Source of the DNA: Cyclotella cryptica
Taxonomy: Eukaryota; Bacillariophyta; Thalassiosirophyceae; Thalassiosirales; Thalassiosiraceae
DNA: 64,000 bases
Direction of reading: 5' to 3'
Assembly: GCA_013187285.1 (NCBI GenBank)
Contig: JABMIG010000184.1
Location: forward strand, 67,399 to 131,398
A program made the position numbers and the translations under genes. The notes below the pieces were generated by a model that worked only from the letters and a program-made list of their open reading frames with translations, was not told where the DNA came from and did no database searches. Below, one piece after another: positions 12,211-24,924 of the stretch. Every line of letters starts with the position of its first letter. The stretch's first letter is position 1.

Positions 12211-15200
12211 ATGAACGGCGATACTGAATCTTTCCATCAGGATGATGGACATGCAGTTTCAAATCAAGAACCGATTCACTCACAGACAAGATTTGCAGAA
12301 AAGAGCTCGGCGCCGTCTTTCGACGCGTGTTCTGGTGACACGGATGCGAATGATGGGAATTTGTCGGAAGCAAAAGAAAACAACGGTATGAGCCCGACGT
12401 CGAGGCTTTTGGGTGAACCCTTCGGTGGGGAACGAGATTTGAACAGTGCAACTTTTGGCAGTACCTTGTCTGAAGTAAATGGAGACGATTGTAGCAGCGA
12501 CAGCGCCAGCAGCAGCGAAGATGAATGCGAATCCGATGATGAGTCTGTTTCTGACCCGCATCTTTCCGACTATGGTGAGCACCTAGAGCAATGAATTCAC
12601 TGTTTTTTCTAACAATGATTCACGTGGATTCGTGATTGTTTCTTCGTCTACGCAGAACGTTTACGTCTTCGAAACATTCGTAGAAACGAAGCTCGTCTCG
12701 CCCAGCTTGGCCTTTTGGTTCCCGGAGCAAGCAGTCAGCACACTTCAAGACAATCTGTTTCTCAGTCAGCCTTCAGCGCTCTGCGTGACACGTCTGGTAA
12801 GAAGCGAGGAGGCAGACCTAGTGGAGGAAGCGTCAAGAAATGCACGAAAACTATAGAAGTCACCAGGATATTGCCACGACGTCGTGCGAAGTTCTCGAGT
12901 CGGCATGATCGGTTTTCGTGCGAGTCTACTGAAAAGAGAGCTCGTACCAAGAAATCGCCAGTCAAGCAACGCCCAGTGTACACTCGAAACAACAATGCAG
13001 ACGATGACGACGACGACGACTCTATCCCTCCGACACCCATTCAACTATCCAAAATTATCAAGCCCCAATCTCACCAGAAGGACTTTCACGAGGATAAAAA
13101 GTTTTATTTGAAACAACGACGTAATCGACGGGGTAGGCCGAAAAGAGATGAATACGTGTATGTATGCGAGGAAGTATGTCAGTATTGCGGTGGCGAGTGG
13201 GGCAATGTCATTGAGAGTGTTGAGAATGGTAATGGCGTTGGCGTCGAATCACAGGCAACGAAGGAAGCGAAACTTATTCCAATTGCCATCGATCTTCTTG
13301 ATGACGATGAAGCGAAGTTAATACGATGTAAGGGTTGCAAAGAGGCGTTTCATCCTAGGTGCATGATGTTGGATAGGAAACAAGGAGACAAAATTAGCAA
13401 TGGTTCAACTAATTTAAAGCAGGTGCAACCTGCTGGAAACGAAACTCATGCAATAGCGAATGATAGCCGTGAATCAGCTAAGTCAGCAGAAGAAATTCCA
13501 CCTGTGGATTATCAGACAAAGGCGCCAATCTCCCATGTTTCCGCTGAAGACAATGTAATGGATGCAATTACAGCCAAATCGGCGAATGAAGGTATCGATT
13601 CTGAAATGACACGCGACCACTTGTCAACTGCAGAAGAAGAACATACGCCGATGGAATGCCATTCGTTAGCCAACGAAGACAGCACATATGCACTATCTCC
13701 CAAACAGGATCTCGTCGACGTAAACAATTCAAATGGAGAGGAACCTGCCGGCAAAAATACGATGAATAACTATTTCTCTTTTCGCCATCCTAAACGATGT
13801 TGTAAATGCGAGGCAATGCGAAAGTCTACACTAGAAGAAGGCGGCTCGAGCGGTGGCAAGCGGACCCATGACACGACCAATGACATTGGACCACCTTCGA
13901 AGAAACGCTGCACATTCCAGCTCGAGGCCTTCCTTGGAGAGAAAAGAGTCCTTTGTAGTGTCAACCCGGTGCCTCTATTGGAAGCAGTTGTGCTTGAGAA
14001 GACAATTGCATGCTTTATCACACTTGCGAGAAATAAAAAAAGAAATAATAGTGGTATTGATGAGGAAGATATGGTTACCAGTCGGAAAGCAGGAGTAGGG
14101 AAGGGCATACACAAAACTAAACGCTGGGCATCAGCATCCAACCTGAGGGATGCAACGACTAAGAAAGTCGTCAAGATCGTATCCAAAGCAATTATTAGCA
14201 TTGACAATGCAGACATTCAAGAGGCGTCTATTATTGCATTGAGAAGTTATGTTGATGAATATGACTCGACAGCTGCTGTTGTTCGCGCGGGAGGTTTAGA
14301 TGTGATCTTCAGTGCCATGAGTTATCACCTCAAGGTGCCCAACATACAAGTGGAATCCATTAAAACAATGACAGAGATTGTGTGGTATTGCCAATCCCTC
14401 GGGACGGAACTGGTCGAGCGGGGATGCTTAGACTTGACCATCTTAGCCATGGAGTGTCACGGAACTCATTCAGATGTTCAAAAGCTTGGGTGTGAACTAT
14501 TTAGAGCACTCTCGTACGACCTAGATTGCTGCAATACTATGTTCAAGGCGGATGTTGTTACTGCTGTTGTGGCATCGATGGCGCGTAATCCAAACGAATT
14601 GGACGCATTGACCGAAGGAAGGTACGAATCGTCTTTTCAGAATGTATCATACATCGTTTTTTTCGAGATCTCACACTTACGCAATGACATATCGTAGTTG
14701 CTTCATCCAAAACATGATCGTCGTATCCTTCGACACCGTGCGTATCCTATTGAAAGCAACAGGAGGCGACGACATCATATCCGTGTTGATCAATGGAATT
14801 GCATCATACACGAGTGATGGAAATTGCTGCTTCGACTTCGTAGTTGCGGCTTGTGACGTGCTCGCCAACTTGGCCCTGGATAAGAGAGGACAGTCTAGAA
14901 TTGCCCGTAGGGGTGGTGGTGCCATATTTCATGAGCTAATCAAAATGAACAAAGATTCTCCGGAGGTTGTCCAACCCGCCATTTCGACGCTATACAATCT
15001 TGCATGCGGTAGTTCTACTGTACTGAAAGACCTTGCGAAGGCTGACTGCATCTCATCTGTTATTGCTGTGTTGAATACTTCCACTCGAGACCCATCAATT
15101 TTCGCCACTTCGCTTGGATTTTTGAAAGAGCTAGCTGGAGTGGACAATCGCACGAAACGAGAGATATCTAGTCAAGGATTTATATCCAGGGTTTTAGATG

Positions 15201-15517
15201 CCATTCGACGTTGTCCTTTGCTCGAAGTTCAACTGAACGCCTTTTCTTTACTGAGTTCAATCACACCAACTGGTGATAAACAGCTCTCTATGAATACAGC
15301 CAAGACGATTTTAGAATCAATGAAGAACTTCCCCGACGAAGAAGCTATTCAATCTGGGGGATGCCAAATTCTCCTTCAAGTGACGAGGGCTCTACCGCAA
15401 TCACGTGCTCTCAAGAGTCTCATTCGGTCAGGGTCAGGCAGACAGATATTGTCTTCAGTCATGAAAGTTTTTCCACAGAGCTGCAACTCTGTAGCTTACA
15501 AACTGCTGAATGACTAG
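12211..15517 (+). CDS. PHD-finger, AT-hook and armadillo-repeat nuclear protein
   Basis: Three exons are inferred: 12211-12574, 12656-14621 and 14698-15517. The introns of 81 and 76 bp have GT/AG ends and join in frame to give about 1049 residues. Exon 2 opens with ERLRLRNIRRNEARL, a basic block I recall from many diatom proteins. An acidic Ser-rich N-terminus precedes it. An AT-hook-like RRGRPKR lies near residue 277. Cysteines CQYC (about 292), CKGC and HPRC (about 347-358) and CCKC (about 501) fit a C4HC3 PHD finger with a 140-residue insertion before the last pair. From about residue 605 to the end the helices resemble armadillo repeats (VVRAGGLDVIFSAM, AISTLYNLACGSSTVLKDLA). A chromatin-reading or scaffold role is inference. 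It is convergent with the glycosyltransferase gene, with 179 bp between stops. Confidence 0.8.
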
Positions 15518-15696
15518 GTTCAAATGCGTTTGCTTCATATTATTCAGCCTGTCCTTGGTCGCCAATGGCGTACGTTGAGTCAGCGCACGACCTAATCAAA
15601 CATAAATATTTACTTTTAACCTAACACCACTGTGTGCAAAATAATCAAACGCTGCACTTCCGTAAAACAAAGTATCTCTCGCGACAATTGATCTTT

Positions 15697-17938
15697 TTAT
15701 GGATTGTGATAATAGTGATGCGGACGAATTGTTCCGTTTTCGCCCTTGCAAATTACGTTATACAAAACAAAACCATTGCCCTCACCTCTCCTCCGCAAAT
15801 CACTGCATGCTGGGAAGTCTGATTCTAAAACATCCGTTGTCGCGTTGACACGTGAATGAAAGAAAGTTTTCACAAACTTCTCGATCATATCTAAGCCCAC
15901 ATTAAAGTTCCTGTAATCCCACCGAAAATCATTTCCATTCAGCACCTGTAAGCAATGCTCCAGTTCGGTTGCACCCGCCCCTCCTTTCTGCGTTTCGTAA
16001 CCTTTTGAGGGAGCGTCTGTGTCCAACGAAAAATTATGCATCACGAGATCCGAGACATTCTGGCAGAGTGGGACGCTTTCCCTTGGGAGACACCAGCCTG
16101 CTTCATTTATGTCGGTGTTGTGCCACATTATTCCCATTGGGCTGTATATCGAGGTCGGGGTGAATTGAGCGAGCATGTTTTCTTAGATTTGTATTATGAC
16201 AGCAAGCATCACGAAACAACTGTGAAAGCACTCACGTTGGGTGATTCTTTTGGTTTGTCCAGCCATCCCCCCAAACAGATATTCCCCAGTGCTGAGGAAT
16301 CCACTGGAATAACTCGACCATGACAGAGTTTGACGGCATTAAAATACCTTGCGTCAATTGCGACCCATGTATACCAATCAGGGCGTCAATAGATCGATAC
16401 AAGACAAATTGCTCATCCATGGAAGACAAAGGAGAGTTGCTCCCTGCGCTTACAAAGTTGGTAGGCAAGTCTTCCACATCTACCTCGACGCAAGCCAATA
16501 GTTTCTCATTGTATTGCTTGTTGCAGTGGGATAGGGTCTCATTGATATTAAGCCACATTCGACGTCCTTTCCTCTGCGATAGGCCAATGATTTTCCAATC
16601 CTTGACATTGTCAATATTGGTATTGGCGTCAGAGTGAACATATTGGCGACCTTTATTGATCAACTTGATCCTGTATCCATGAATATCTTGGCTCAGGTTT
16701 GGATTCTTTTCTTCATACGTTTCAATGAGAGATTTGCGCAAGTCTTGCCAAACTTGACAATCTTCAGTCTCCAGTGCCTCGGTTGGTGCAATGTAATTGG
16801 CGCAGTGTTTGTTTAGATTCCAAGGAATGGTGCTGTCGGGAGATAGCTGTAACATAGTTATATTTTCTGTCGAATTGGTAGCATTCATCTCCATCGCGCT
16901 ATACACCGCTTGAAATCCACAAAAGACTAGACGAGTATAACACTGGCATTGCGGCGAGCTTATTCCGTACACGGGGTCGAGCGTCTCACTCCAAGACTGC
17001 AGATCTTGTCCATGGGGAAGACCATTCATGTATAAATGATGCGACGGCAACACCTTTTGATGCTCGTTTTGGTGAAAATTGATATAGAACTGAATCTCTT
17101 TCCCCATTTCGCTCCTCGATTTCTTCGTTGAATGAGCGACATAGTCGTCCATGATATGTTTTAGTGGAAGAACGATTCGTTGGATGTATTCGCCCATCAT
17201 GTGTATATGATCTCCATTCAGTACGACGTGATTTTCGATCGGGGACATTTTGCATTGTTGATCCTTTATCCAAGTTGCATTGGGATGCATAGATGCAATG
17301 TCCATACTAATGCGACTTCTCGACCCTTGAATATACGAAAGGAGAGGCTGCTTTGGGTGACCAATTAGATGCTTGGGATTCAAACCAGCACTTTCATGAT
17401 CGCGGAAGTAAAACCAGTGCTTCTCCGAAGGTCGTCGACAAATGTTCTCTACCACGTGACACGTCTTGCCTGGTAGAAGTCCGTGAATTGCGTGGCCTCT
17501 TCTATCACCCTCGAATTCCCAATCAAAACTTTCAGAGTCCTCGTTATCATCTGATGATGAGGTGGGGATATAAGTTGGAGAATACGACGGAGAGGACGTT
17601 GGATTGGCTGCAGTTTGAGGTTGAGTCTGAATATTTTCATCAATGGACACTGTTGCCTGTTGATTTTCGTGTGCCATTGTCTTACTATCATTAGCTACTG
17701 GTGAAGAACCAGGGAGGGAAGAGTTAACACGGCCTGCCGTCCCATTCCTTAAATTGTGAGATGCAATCACACTCTCTTGGTTTATTTCTTCCTTCATGGA
17801 AGAAAGAAGCGTATTACCCCGAAACTGAGCGAATTGTATAATGAGAATGCATAACAGCATTGAATATACGACTATGAGATTCTTGTCGCGTGACGAGGAG
17901 GCACATAATGTTTTGTGCCGCCCGAGTCCTTTGCTCAT
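15697..17938 (-). CDS. GT61-family glycosyltransferase, type II membrane protein
   Basis: Two exons, 17938-16236 and 16141-15697, are joined across a 94-bp GT/AG intron, giving about 715 residues. The splice places NQKNHPT directly before PMGIMWHNTDINEAGWC. A short cytoplasmic tail is followed by a signal anchor at about residues 23-39 (LIVVYSMLLCILIIQFA), then a Ser/Thr-rich stem and a lumenal domain with several N-glycosylation sequons. The block YRSIDALIGIHGSQLTQGIL followed by MPSNSVMVEL matches the GT61/DUF563 pattern (HGxxLTN-like, hydrophobic, xxxEL). Known family members are Golgi/ER transferases for xylose, arabinose or O-GlcNAc; the sugar and acceptor cannot be predicted here. Start choice: first ATG before the anchor. 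Confidence 0.8.
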
Positions 17939-19127
17939 GGTGGAGAATTGATGGAGGTCTAATGCGACAACGGAGAAGCCTTTGCTCAGGTGCAGTTAGG
18001 GAGATGGAAGGTTAACAGTGGTGTGGTGTTCCAAAATTCAGCATGGGACCTCTGAAGTTGTGATTTATTTGAAACAATTTCTGGGTGCGGCAGATTTTGT
18101 GGGTCGGATGTTCATTGGATGGTGGAGTGGTCGCAGCAGTCGCAGCGTTCGTCTTAGCGCCAGCGGGGGGGCTCCTCCCCAATACTTACGGTGTTGTGGG
18201 TGGTAGGCTTGTCCTTTCAGGTGCAACCATACCAGAACCACTCCAGAACCATACCATAGCATATTGTACCATACACGGTGAAGAAGTACCATACTGGGAG
18301 TGAACATGGGCGACTTGGTAGAGCCTGCGAAGGGCTCTTGTGTCACCTGTGTCACTCTATCACACTCTATCGTACCTAACGTTACCGCTCTAGATAGCTC
18401 TTCCAGCATTGTAGGTATTGTAGGTCTGCGAGCTTGTCATGCTTCTTGAGAGATGATGCCTACACACGTACAACAACTATTGACATCTTGGGAACCTTCT
18501 GAAAACCCTCCAACTTTATTTTTTACTTGGTCTTCACAATTCATGTGCGGAGCCACAAAACGGTCCGAAATCCATAGTGATGGTTTTACTTGATTGGAAC
18601 GATGAAGAATAAAAACAAGGATCCATTCGCAACATGAAGCTAACTTGCAAGCATTACAACCTGACATTAGTAGAAACCTGTGCAATCAAATTCAAGCAGA
18701 GAATGAATAACACGGTTCCTATAATGTGGTGCCATAACAACTAAAACAATAAGTAAAGCAAACCATTTTGCTGGTCCACAAGAGTACCACGGAAATAAAA
18801 GAAGAATGAAATTGTTAATTATCATGGTGCATCATTAACTAGAAAAAGTGCAATGGAGCATTCGTAATTTTAGAGTAACATAAACAAGAAAAGAGTTCAT
18901 CATGTCGAAACGGATTTTTCCGACCAACACGAATGGTGGTTCTTAACTATAAGAATTTGATGTTTTTGAAGTAGCACAGATGAAACCCATAGAGAAGCAT
19001 CCGTGCTCCTTTTTGTGGGATTCAAAACAGCGACATTCATATTCTGTTGAATCGTCTGGTTTGGAGCATTGTTAGATCTCTTTTTTGTGTACCAGCTTTG
19101 TCGTCGTTGTACGTAATTGAATTACGT
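17939..19127. other. Intergenic region upstream of the GT61 gene and downstream of the HemW gene
   Basis: No gene is visible. ACCATAC-type motifs cluster at 18225-18298, about 290-360 bp upstream of the glycosyltransferase ATG. The remainder (18450-19127) is AT-rich and holds the 3' flank of the HemW-like gene. Confidence 0.4.
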
Positions 19128-20725
19128 TTAAATACACTCGGTTTCCATAAATATGTTGGAGATGATATTGTTTGAGAATAGGAATCCATTGGGGTCGCGC
19201 AACCGGATGAAACCAAACTTTCTACCAGGAAGTATTATTCTCTCGCCCAAATCGAGTTCTAAAGCAAGTTTGAACCCACGTAAGATGGCTTCCACACGAG
19301 AATTTCCAGACTTGCTGTGGTTTGCTATCCAATCCAAGTCAAGTCCATCTGACGTTCGTAAACGTGTCATGATGATATCCAAGAGCATATCGTCCTCAGT
19401 TGCATCTTCATCCGACTCCGCACTTGGTAACAGCCAAGGTTCCCAAGACGAGTGTGCGACATTGTTTTGTGACCGGGTGCGCATTTGGTTCAAATCATTC
19501 GTCCACGAAACATAATCTGACAAAGCACGTGGTCTAGCAAATCGGACCCCATTCAAATTGCTCGTAGCGCCCAATCCAATCGCGTACCACTGACTGTTCA
19601 TTTCCCAATATATCTGATTGTGCTTACTCCTATGAGTTTCTCCACTGTTCGAATCTCTGTAGGCATAGCTACTAATCTCGTAATGCTCATAATTCTTCGA
19701 GCGAAGGTACCCACTCGCATAACGATACATCCAGGCGCATTCTTCAGAAGATGGCAAGGCTGGATGACGTTTGTCGTGTTTGAAGCCGTGGTAATTACGA
19801 GGTCATCGTCACGAGTATTCCCATTATCATACCACTTTCCAAATGCAGTGCCCTTCTCCACCTGTAAATCGTACAGACTAATATGCAACGGGCGAGGATA
19901 CAACCTCACGACCTGTGACAGCGTCTCCGTCCATCCTGCCAAAGTCAAACCAGGCACGCCGGATATCAAATCGATGGAATAATTGGCTTCTTCTCCGTAA
20001 ACTTGACGAATCAGTTCAATGCTTTGATAAACGTCCGACGATCGATGCACTCTTCCTAACGACGTTAAAATGGCATCATCCAAACTCTGCACCCCCAAAC
20101 TTATCCGATTGAATCCCATTTCTTTCACTGCCGTTAGTGCCTTCAAGTCAAATGTTCCCGGGTCCATTTCTATTGTGACTTCAGCGTCTTGTTTTAAACG
20201 AAACGGAGAATTGTCAGACTTGAAAATGGCCTGCATTATCTCACTAAGAGTCGACAGAGGCGCCAAGCTGGGTGTACCGCCACCAAAGTATATGGAACGT
20301 AGTGGGATCTTATTCGGGTGCGACGAGGATGCGATCATGGATATTTCCGTGAGGACGGCATTGGTATATTCTTGATTCATCTTTTGAAATCCAGGGCTGG
20401 TGCCGCCGTCACCATTACTTTGCACGGCGTTCTTGGTGCCAATGGGTACAATGGCAAAATCACAATAGTTGCAACGGCGTCGGCAAAATGGGATGTGTAC
20501 ATAAAGGCCGTAGTCGACTTCCTCGCTTGTTGGTTTGTCGTTTTTCTGTCCCTCGTGACAACTTGACTCACGCATGCTGCGTCTGATGGGATGTGCAATG
20601 CTCGTAACGCCAGCACCGACAACACCGGACATCGTTGGCAAATGAAAAGAATGAATTGCCAGTGGCATACTGGATAAAGCGAGGATGAAGGGCGACCACG
20701 TCATTGTATGGAGCAATTTGGTCAC
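19128..20725 (-). CDS. hemW: HemW-like radical SAM protein, probably plastid-targeted
   Basis: Exons 20725-19813 and 19759-19128 join across a 53-bp GT/AG intron to give about 514 residues. The junction reads KWYDNGNT then PLPSSEECAW, which matches the family's course. The radical SAM motif CX3CX2C (C81, C85, C88 in HIPFCRRRCNYCDF), the GGGTPS box (about residue 149), FNRISLGVQS and the C-terminal YEISSYAY with HNQIYW are all typical of HemW, a haem chaperone formerly called oxygen-independent coproporphyrinogen oxidase-like. The N-terminus has a hydrophobic signal (SPFILALSSMPLAIHS) followed by FHLPT. A Phe just after the predicted cleavage site fits the diatom plastid bipartite signal. It could act in plastid haem delivery; the true CPO reaction is unlikely for the HemW clade. 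Confidence 0.87.
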
Positions 20726-20820
20726 ATGAGGCTACTAGTAGTTGTGCTTGACACTATTTGCTGTGGTTTTTCTTAGTTGATGAGAGAGGTTCACGATGTG
20801 GTCTTGTGATCGTCTCTTCA

Positions 20821-20900
20821 TGGTTGATGGAATGGTAGTTTGATAGAGGGTTGATGAGGGGTTGATGGCTGGTTGATGGAGGTTAATGGAGGTTGATGGT
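20821..20900. repeat. Short GGTTGATGG minisatellite
   Basis: Six or so imperfect copies of GGTTGATGGA occur just upstream (about 100-175 bp) of the HemW-like gene's start. AGGTACGGTATAG follows at 20984-20996. Whether either element affects transcription is unknown. Confidence 0.6.
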
Positions 20901-22203
20901 ACCATAGGTAGATGGTTCCACCGGTGACGTGCCTTTGCTTCAGTTTGCTGCCGTTAAGCTGACAGTACGTAGTTTCAGGTAGTAGGTACGGTATAGTGTC
21001 GCATGTACGACGTACTATGCTAAAAATAGCTAAATATCATGTGAACAGCATGTGAACCTCATGTGAACCATACAAATCAGAAGCACATCAGCCTCAGATC
21101 AACAATACAGAATGTGTTGGAGTATGGTAACACTGTTCCCAGCAAGCAAATGCTTTAATTCTTCCTCATGCCACCAAAGTGAAATGGGTATTGCATCATA
21201 TTATTTTGTTGCTAGGGGCTCCAACTAGCACTTTAATCACCTTGCTTGCATTGGACATGTTGGGGGGCAGGGGTGGAATTAACAGTCCCTCCTAGAACTA
21301 AAGAACTACATAGTTGACAAATGGTCCCTAACAAATGCTTTTTGTGGACTTGTGTGGACAGGAAAAGAAATACTTCTTCAGAAAGATTTCAAAAAAGTGT
21401 TTGTGTCTTAAATTAATGTTATCCCATTTTGACAATGACTGTGCCTTCTTTATGTAATAGTATTAGGTCTTCAGGTCATTCATAATGATATGATAAGGTT
21501 GATTGTTAATTTTCCCTTCAGCAGATGACATATGACAGATGGCTAATACCACAAGACAGATTCCAATTATGTTAATGGTTTGGATAAGGCTCTGTCCGTT
21601 CATTGGTAATTATGATGGCAAGGTCAGTAGCAACCCAAAAAAGTTCAGCACTGAGCTAATATTACCAATCGCAAAATTCAAACTGAATGCATTATTCCAT
21701 GCTGCCATTGTTACAATGATTTTTTTCTAAGCTACACATACCACAATCCCTTGCAATAACTATAACTTTCCTACTTGAAGCATAAAAGCAATCAAGTGAA
21801 ACTTACACAAAATTGTCACAACACATGTCTGGAGTGTATTGGCATTGGATCAATGTAATGAGGGAATCTATCACAAGCGCATCTATTAGAACAAATGTAG
21901 CAACATCAATGAGCACATTATGATTTTATCTTGTTTGAATTTTGAATATAAAAGATCAGATCAATTAGTGTTAAGATAGGAAATTTGACTGATTTCAGAA
22001 GTAAAAACTGGACCTATTAACTTACAAACAAAAAGAACCTTCCTTCAATTAAGACATACAAAACATAGGCATTGAAACCCAGCATGGTTTGTGCAATGAT
22101 AGAAATCCCGCTTGACACAAAAAGATGAGTTGTTTTGGTGCTTAAGATGCTTTTATATATCAATCCTTTTGCAATTAAAATGATTGAATGAATGGTTGCT
22201 CAC

Positions 22204-22652
22204 TACCGTATAACCCGGATTATAAGTGCACACAAGTGTACAAAAGATACATTTTGGTGGAACTTATAATCCGGCGCAAGTTAGTGTTTTTAACACGGCA
22301 GGTATCCACAACACCTTATTATTTTTACTTTATTGTACGGTATGGTACGGTACGGTTTCCCGCCAGAGGTGACAAACCAGAGAACGATGCGATTAGTCGG
22401 GCCAAGATGTGTTGTGTTTTTTGTTGTAATCGTGAAGCATGTGAGTTTTTTGGGTTTCGGACGTAACTCGGCAACCAGCCGGAGTTACTGGGAGCTACAA
22501 ATATGGGCGTATTGCTCATGAGACGGAGAAACGTTTTATGTGTTCTCCATGAACTTAGCTAGGGTGGAACACATCGAAACACCAAATGTACATGGAATTA
22601 GCCCCGTGTGCACTTATACACTGGGGGCACTTATAATCCGGGTTATACGGTA
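22204..22652. mobile_element. TA-flanked MITE, Tc1/mariner-like
   Basis: Perfect inverted termini of at least 24 bp begin CCGTATAACCCGGATTATAA at 22206 and are mirrored at the right end (22650). TA occurs on both sides (22204-22205 and 22651-22652). The 445-bp interior has no transposase. It includes a run of GGTACGGTA-type motifs at 22336-22358. A related element of almost the same size lies at 50325-50766. Confidence 0.85.
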
Positions 22653-24083
22653 GCACTAATTCAATCTCTACACAGAAATCTAAGATGAGTAATGATCATA
22701 CATATATGATGTATAATAATTGCAATTTTTCATTTTAGCACGTGCTCTTAGTACTCAACCATTCCAATAGGCACCCCTGAGAGATACTGGTAGATACTGG
22801 CTATGGTTGCTGCACTACAACTACAAATATGTAGCCAATAATGAGCTATAAATTGTGGAGATTGAAATTAGCCACCAATACCACACACAAAACTTTCCTC
22901 GGGTGCTCAATGCTATTGTTTAACACCGAAGCAATAATAGCAAACTATGGCAAATATAACTGCTCCCACTCCAAATCAGCCAGGTGCATGACATGTGAAC
23001 TCCAACATCTTGAATGAGTTCCATTTTCCAAACATTGTGAAGTCTACCCTGTAGATGGTGGGCTGGAAGATGTGCCCATTCTTATTTCAGGTTGTGGACT
23101 GGGCAGAACTCACCACAAATTATTAAGCCACAAGATGAACATAAAATAAGTTCGCCATGGGAATGGGGGTAATGTTGTCAATAATGGGTTATCATCTTGT
23201 GAAGAAAAGTTCAAAAAAATAAAACACTTGATATTTGAGAGCGGCCGCAAGAAACGATGCAATTGAAGGGATTAAAGATTCAAATAAACCCAATGGACCG
23301 GCTTCCTACATGTTCAGTCACAGTACATAATAATTTACTGCCAATTGATTTACGGGGATTGCTGTGTATGCTATCAGTATCAGGGCTATCGCAAACATGC
23401 CTCATGCTTCCTATCTCCAGACTTCAACTGTCCTCAAAGAAAAACCACAGCAAAAAATCCATTTCCATTGGCCCCCAACTCCATTGCCCTCTCCTGGAAA
23501 ATATTTCACCACATTGTCCTTCCTTCAGGGGAATAAAAACCCATCACCCTGTCCATCAAATGGCCCCCTCCCAGTATTTGGTGTGGTGTTGAATGTCATG
23601 AAATCTCCCATGTCCATGTGACCTCATATCATTTTGGATCTTGGGCAATGACTTTTTTTCTTCATGGATAATGCAGGTCAAGTTCATGGTATTTGCAGCA
23701 TGACATGGACCAAATGTTGATCAGGAAGGGTGTGTTTACAAAAATAGACTATGCCCTATTATTTGGCGGATAATAATAATTACAGTAACATAACAAGCAG
23801 TGGTCCATGCTGATCTTGGGGGGAAACTGAGCAGCTTTTTTGCTTTTGTTTTGAGTTCAAGGACTCTTTTGCAAACCTGGTAGCATATCTAATCATCAAT
23901 TTTTGCATAGCATTTTTAGTTCAAATGAGTACCTATTTTCTCTCTCTAAATGTTTCAGTGAGAAACAGTGTTTCTCCCTGCAATAGTATCGATGAGTAAG
24001 ACGTATATGAGAGAAATCCAACAAGGGATGAAATACTTACATTTCTTGCTAAAAGACTGATCTTTTTCTTCAAACAACATAAT

Positions 24084-24310
24084 GACACCTTGCTAATTGT
24101 GAAGAAATGAAATTTACTCTCCTTACTTATCTCGTGATATGTTGCTTAATTCTATCATAAATATGACGTTTAATTTGCGCACAAATATTTTATTTTCTAT
24201 TTTACAATTTATATCTGTGTGCAATTCTTGAGTGGTTTTTGATACTTTATTCTACAGAACAGTTCAGATCCCCCATGTAAAATCAATTTACAATTCAGTT
24301 TTCTTGCATT
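24084..24310 (+). repeat. Direct repeat, left copy (about 230 bp)
   Basis: This block shares a colinear sequence with 24695-24924. Shared landmarks are GACACYTTGC, TCTCRTGATRATGTTGC-like, CTATCATAAAYATGA, TGCAATTCTTGAGTGGT and GATACTTTATTC. The copies are diverged, so the duplication is not recent. No coding potential was seen. Confidence 0.75.
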
Positions 24311-24694
24311 CTCATATTCATAATCTCATGCTGAAACAATGATTTTTCCTTTCTTGTTCTTGTCTCGTGCAATTTTTTGAGATCAAGAAAAATTTGAGAT
24401 TTGACCCTTCAAGATCGAGATCTCATTCAAGAATCTCAATCATGACCTCAGAGGCTTGATACAAGATCCCATTCAAGATTCCACTTGAAATCACAGTAGA
24501 GATCCCATTCGAGACCCCATTTGAGATATGCATGTCGATAGATACCTGTTTATGTTCTGATGTGAGTTGTACGTATGCATAAAACATGTCATCTCAGATC
24601 TTGGATAGGAGTGGTTTGAGATGAGAAATCATCTTGAATGAGAAATTCTCAGGTCTCGATCTCAAATTCTTGACCGAGAACCATCTCTAAAAAT
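24311..24694. repeat. Fold-back sequence between the direct repeats
   Basis: GAGATCTCATTCAAGA-type words occur in direct and inverted orientation. The left arm (about 24378-24440) and the inverse of the right arm (about 24610-24680) share TTTGAGAT and TCTCATTCAAGA in the same order. That suggests an imperfect hairpin of roughly 60 bp arms. It may be a fold-back element whose insertion or excision relates to the flanking duplication. Confidence 0.45.
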
Positions 24695-24924
24695 GACACT
24701 TTGCCCATTTATGAAGAAGTGAAATTCTTTCCTTGTGATATCTCATGATGATGTTGCTAAATGCTATCATAAACATGAGTTTTAATTTGCATTCCAACAT
24801 TAAATTTTCCTGCTTACAGTTTACATCTGTATGCAATTCTTGAGTGGTATGTTTGATACTTTATTCCTCTGAAAAGTTCAGATGCTCCCATGCAAAATCA
24901 CTTTACAGTGCACATTGCTTGCAT
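24695..24924 (+). repeat. Direct repeat, right copy (about 230 bp)
   Basis: This is the counterpart of 24084-24310 in the same orientation, 611 bp downstream. Confidence 0.75.
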
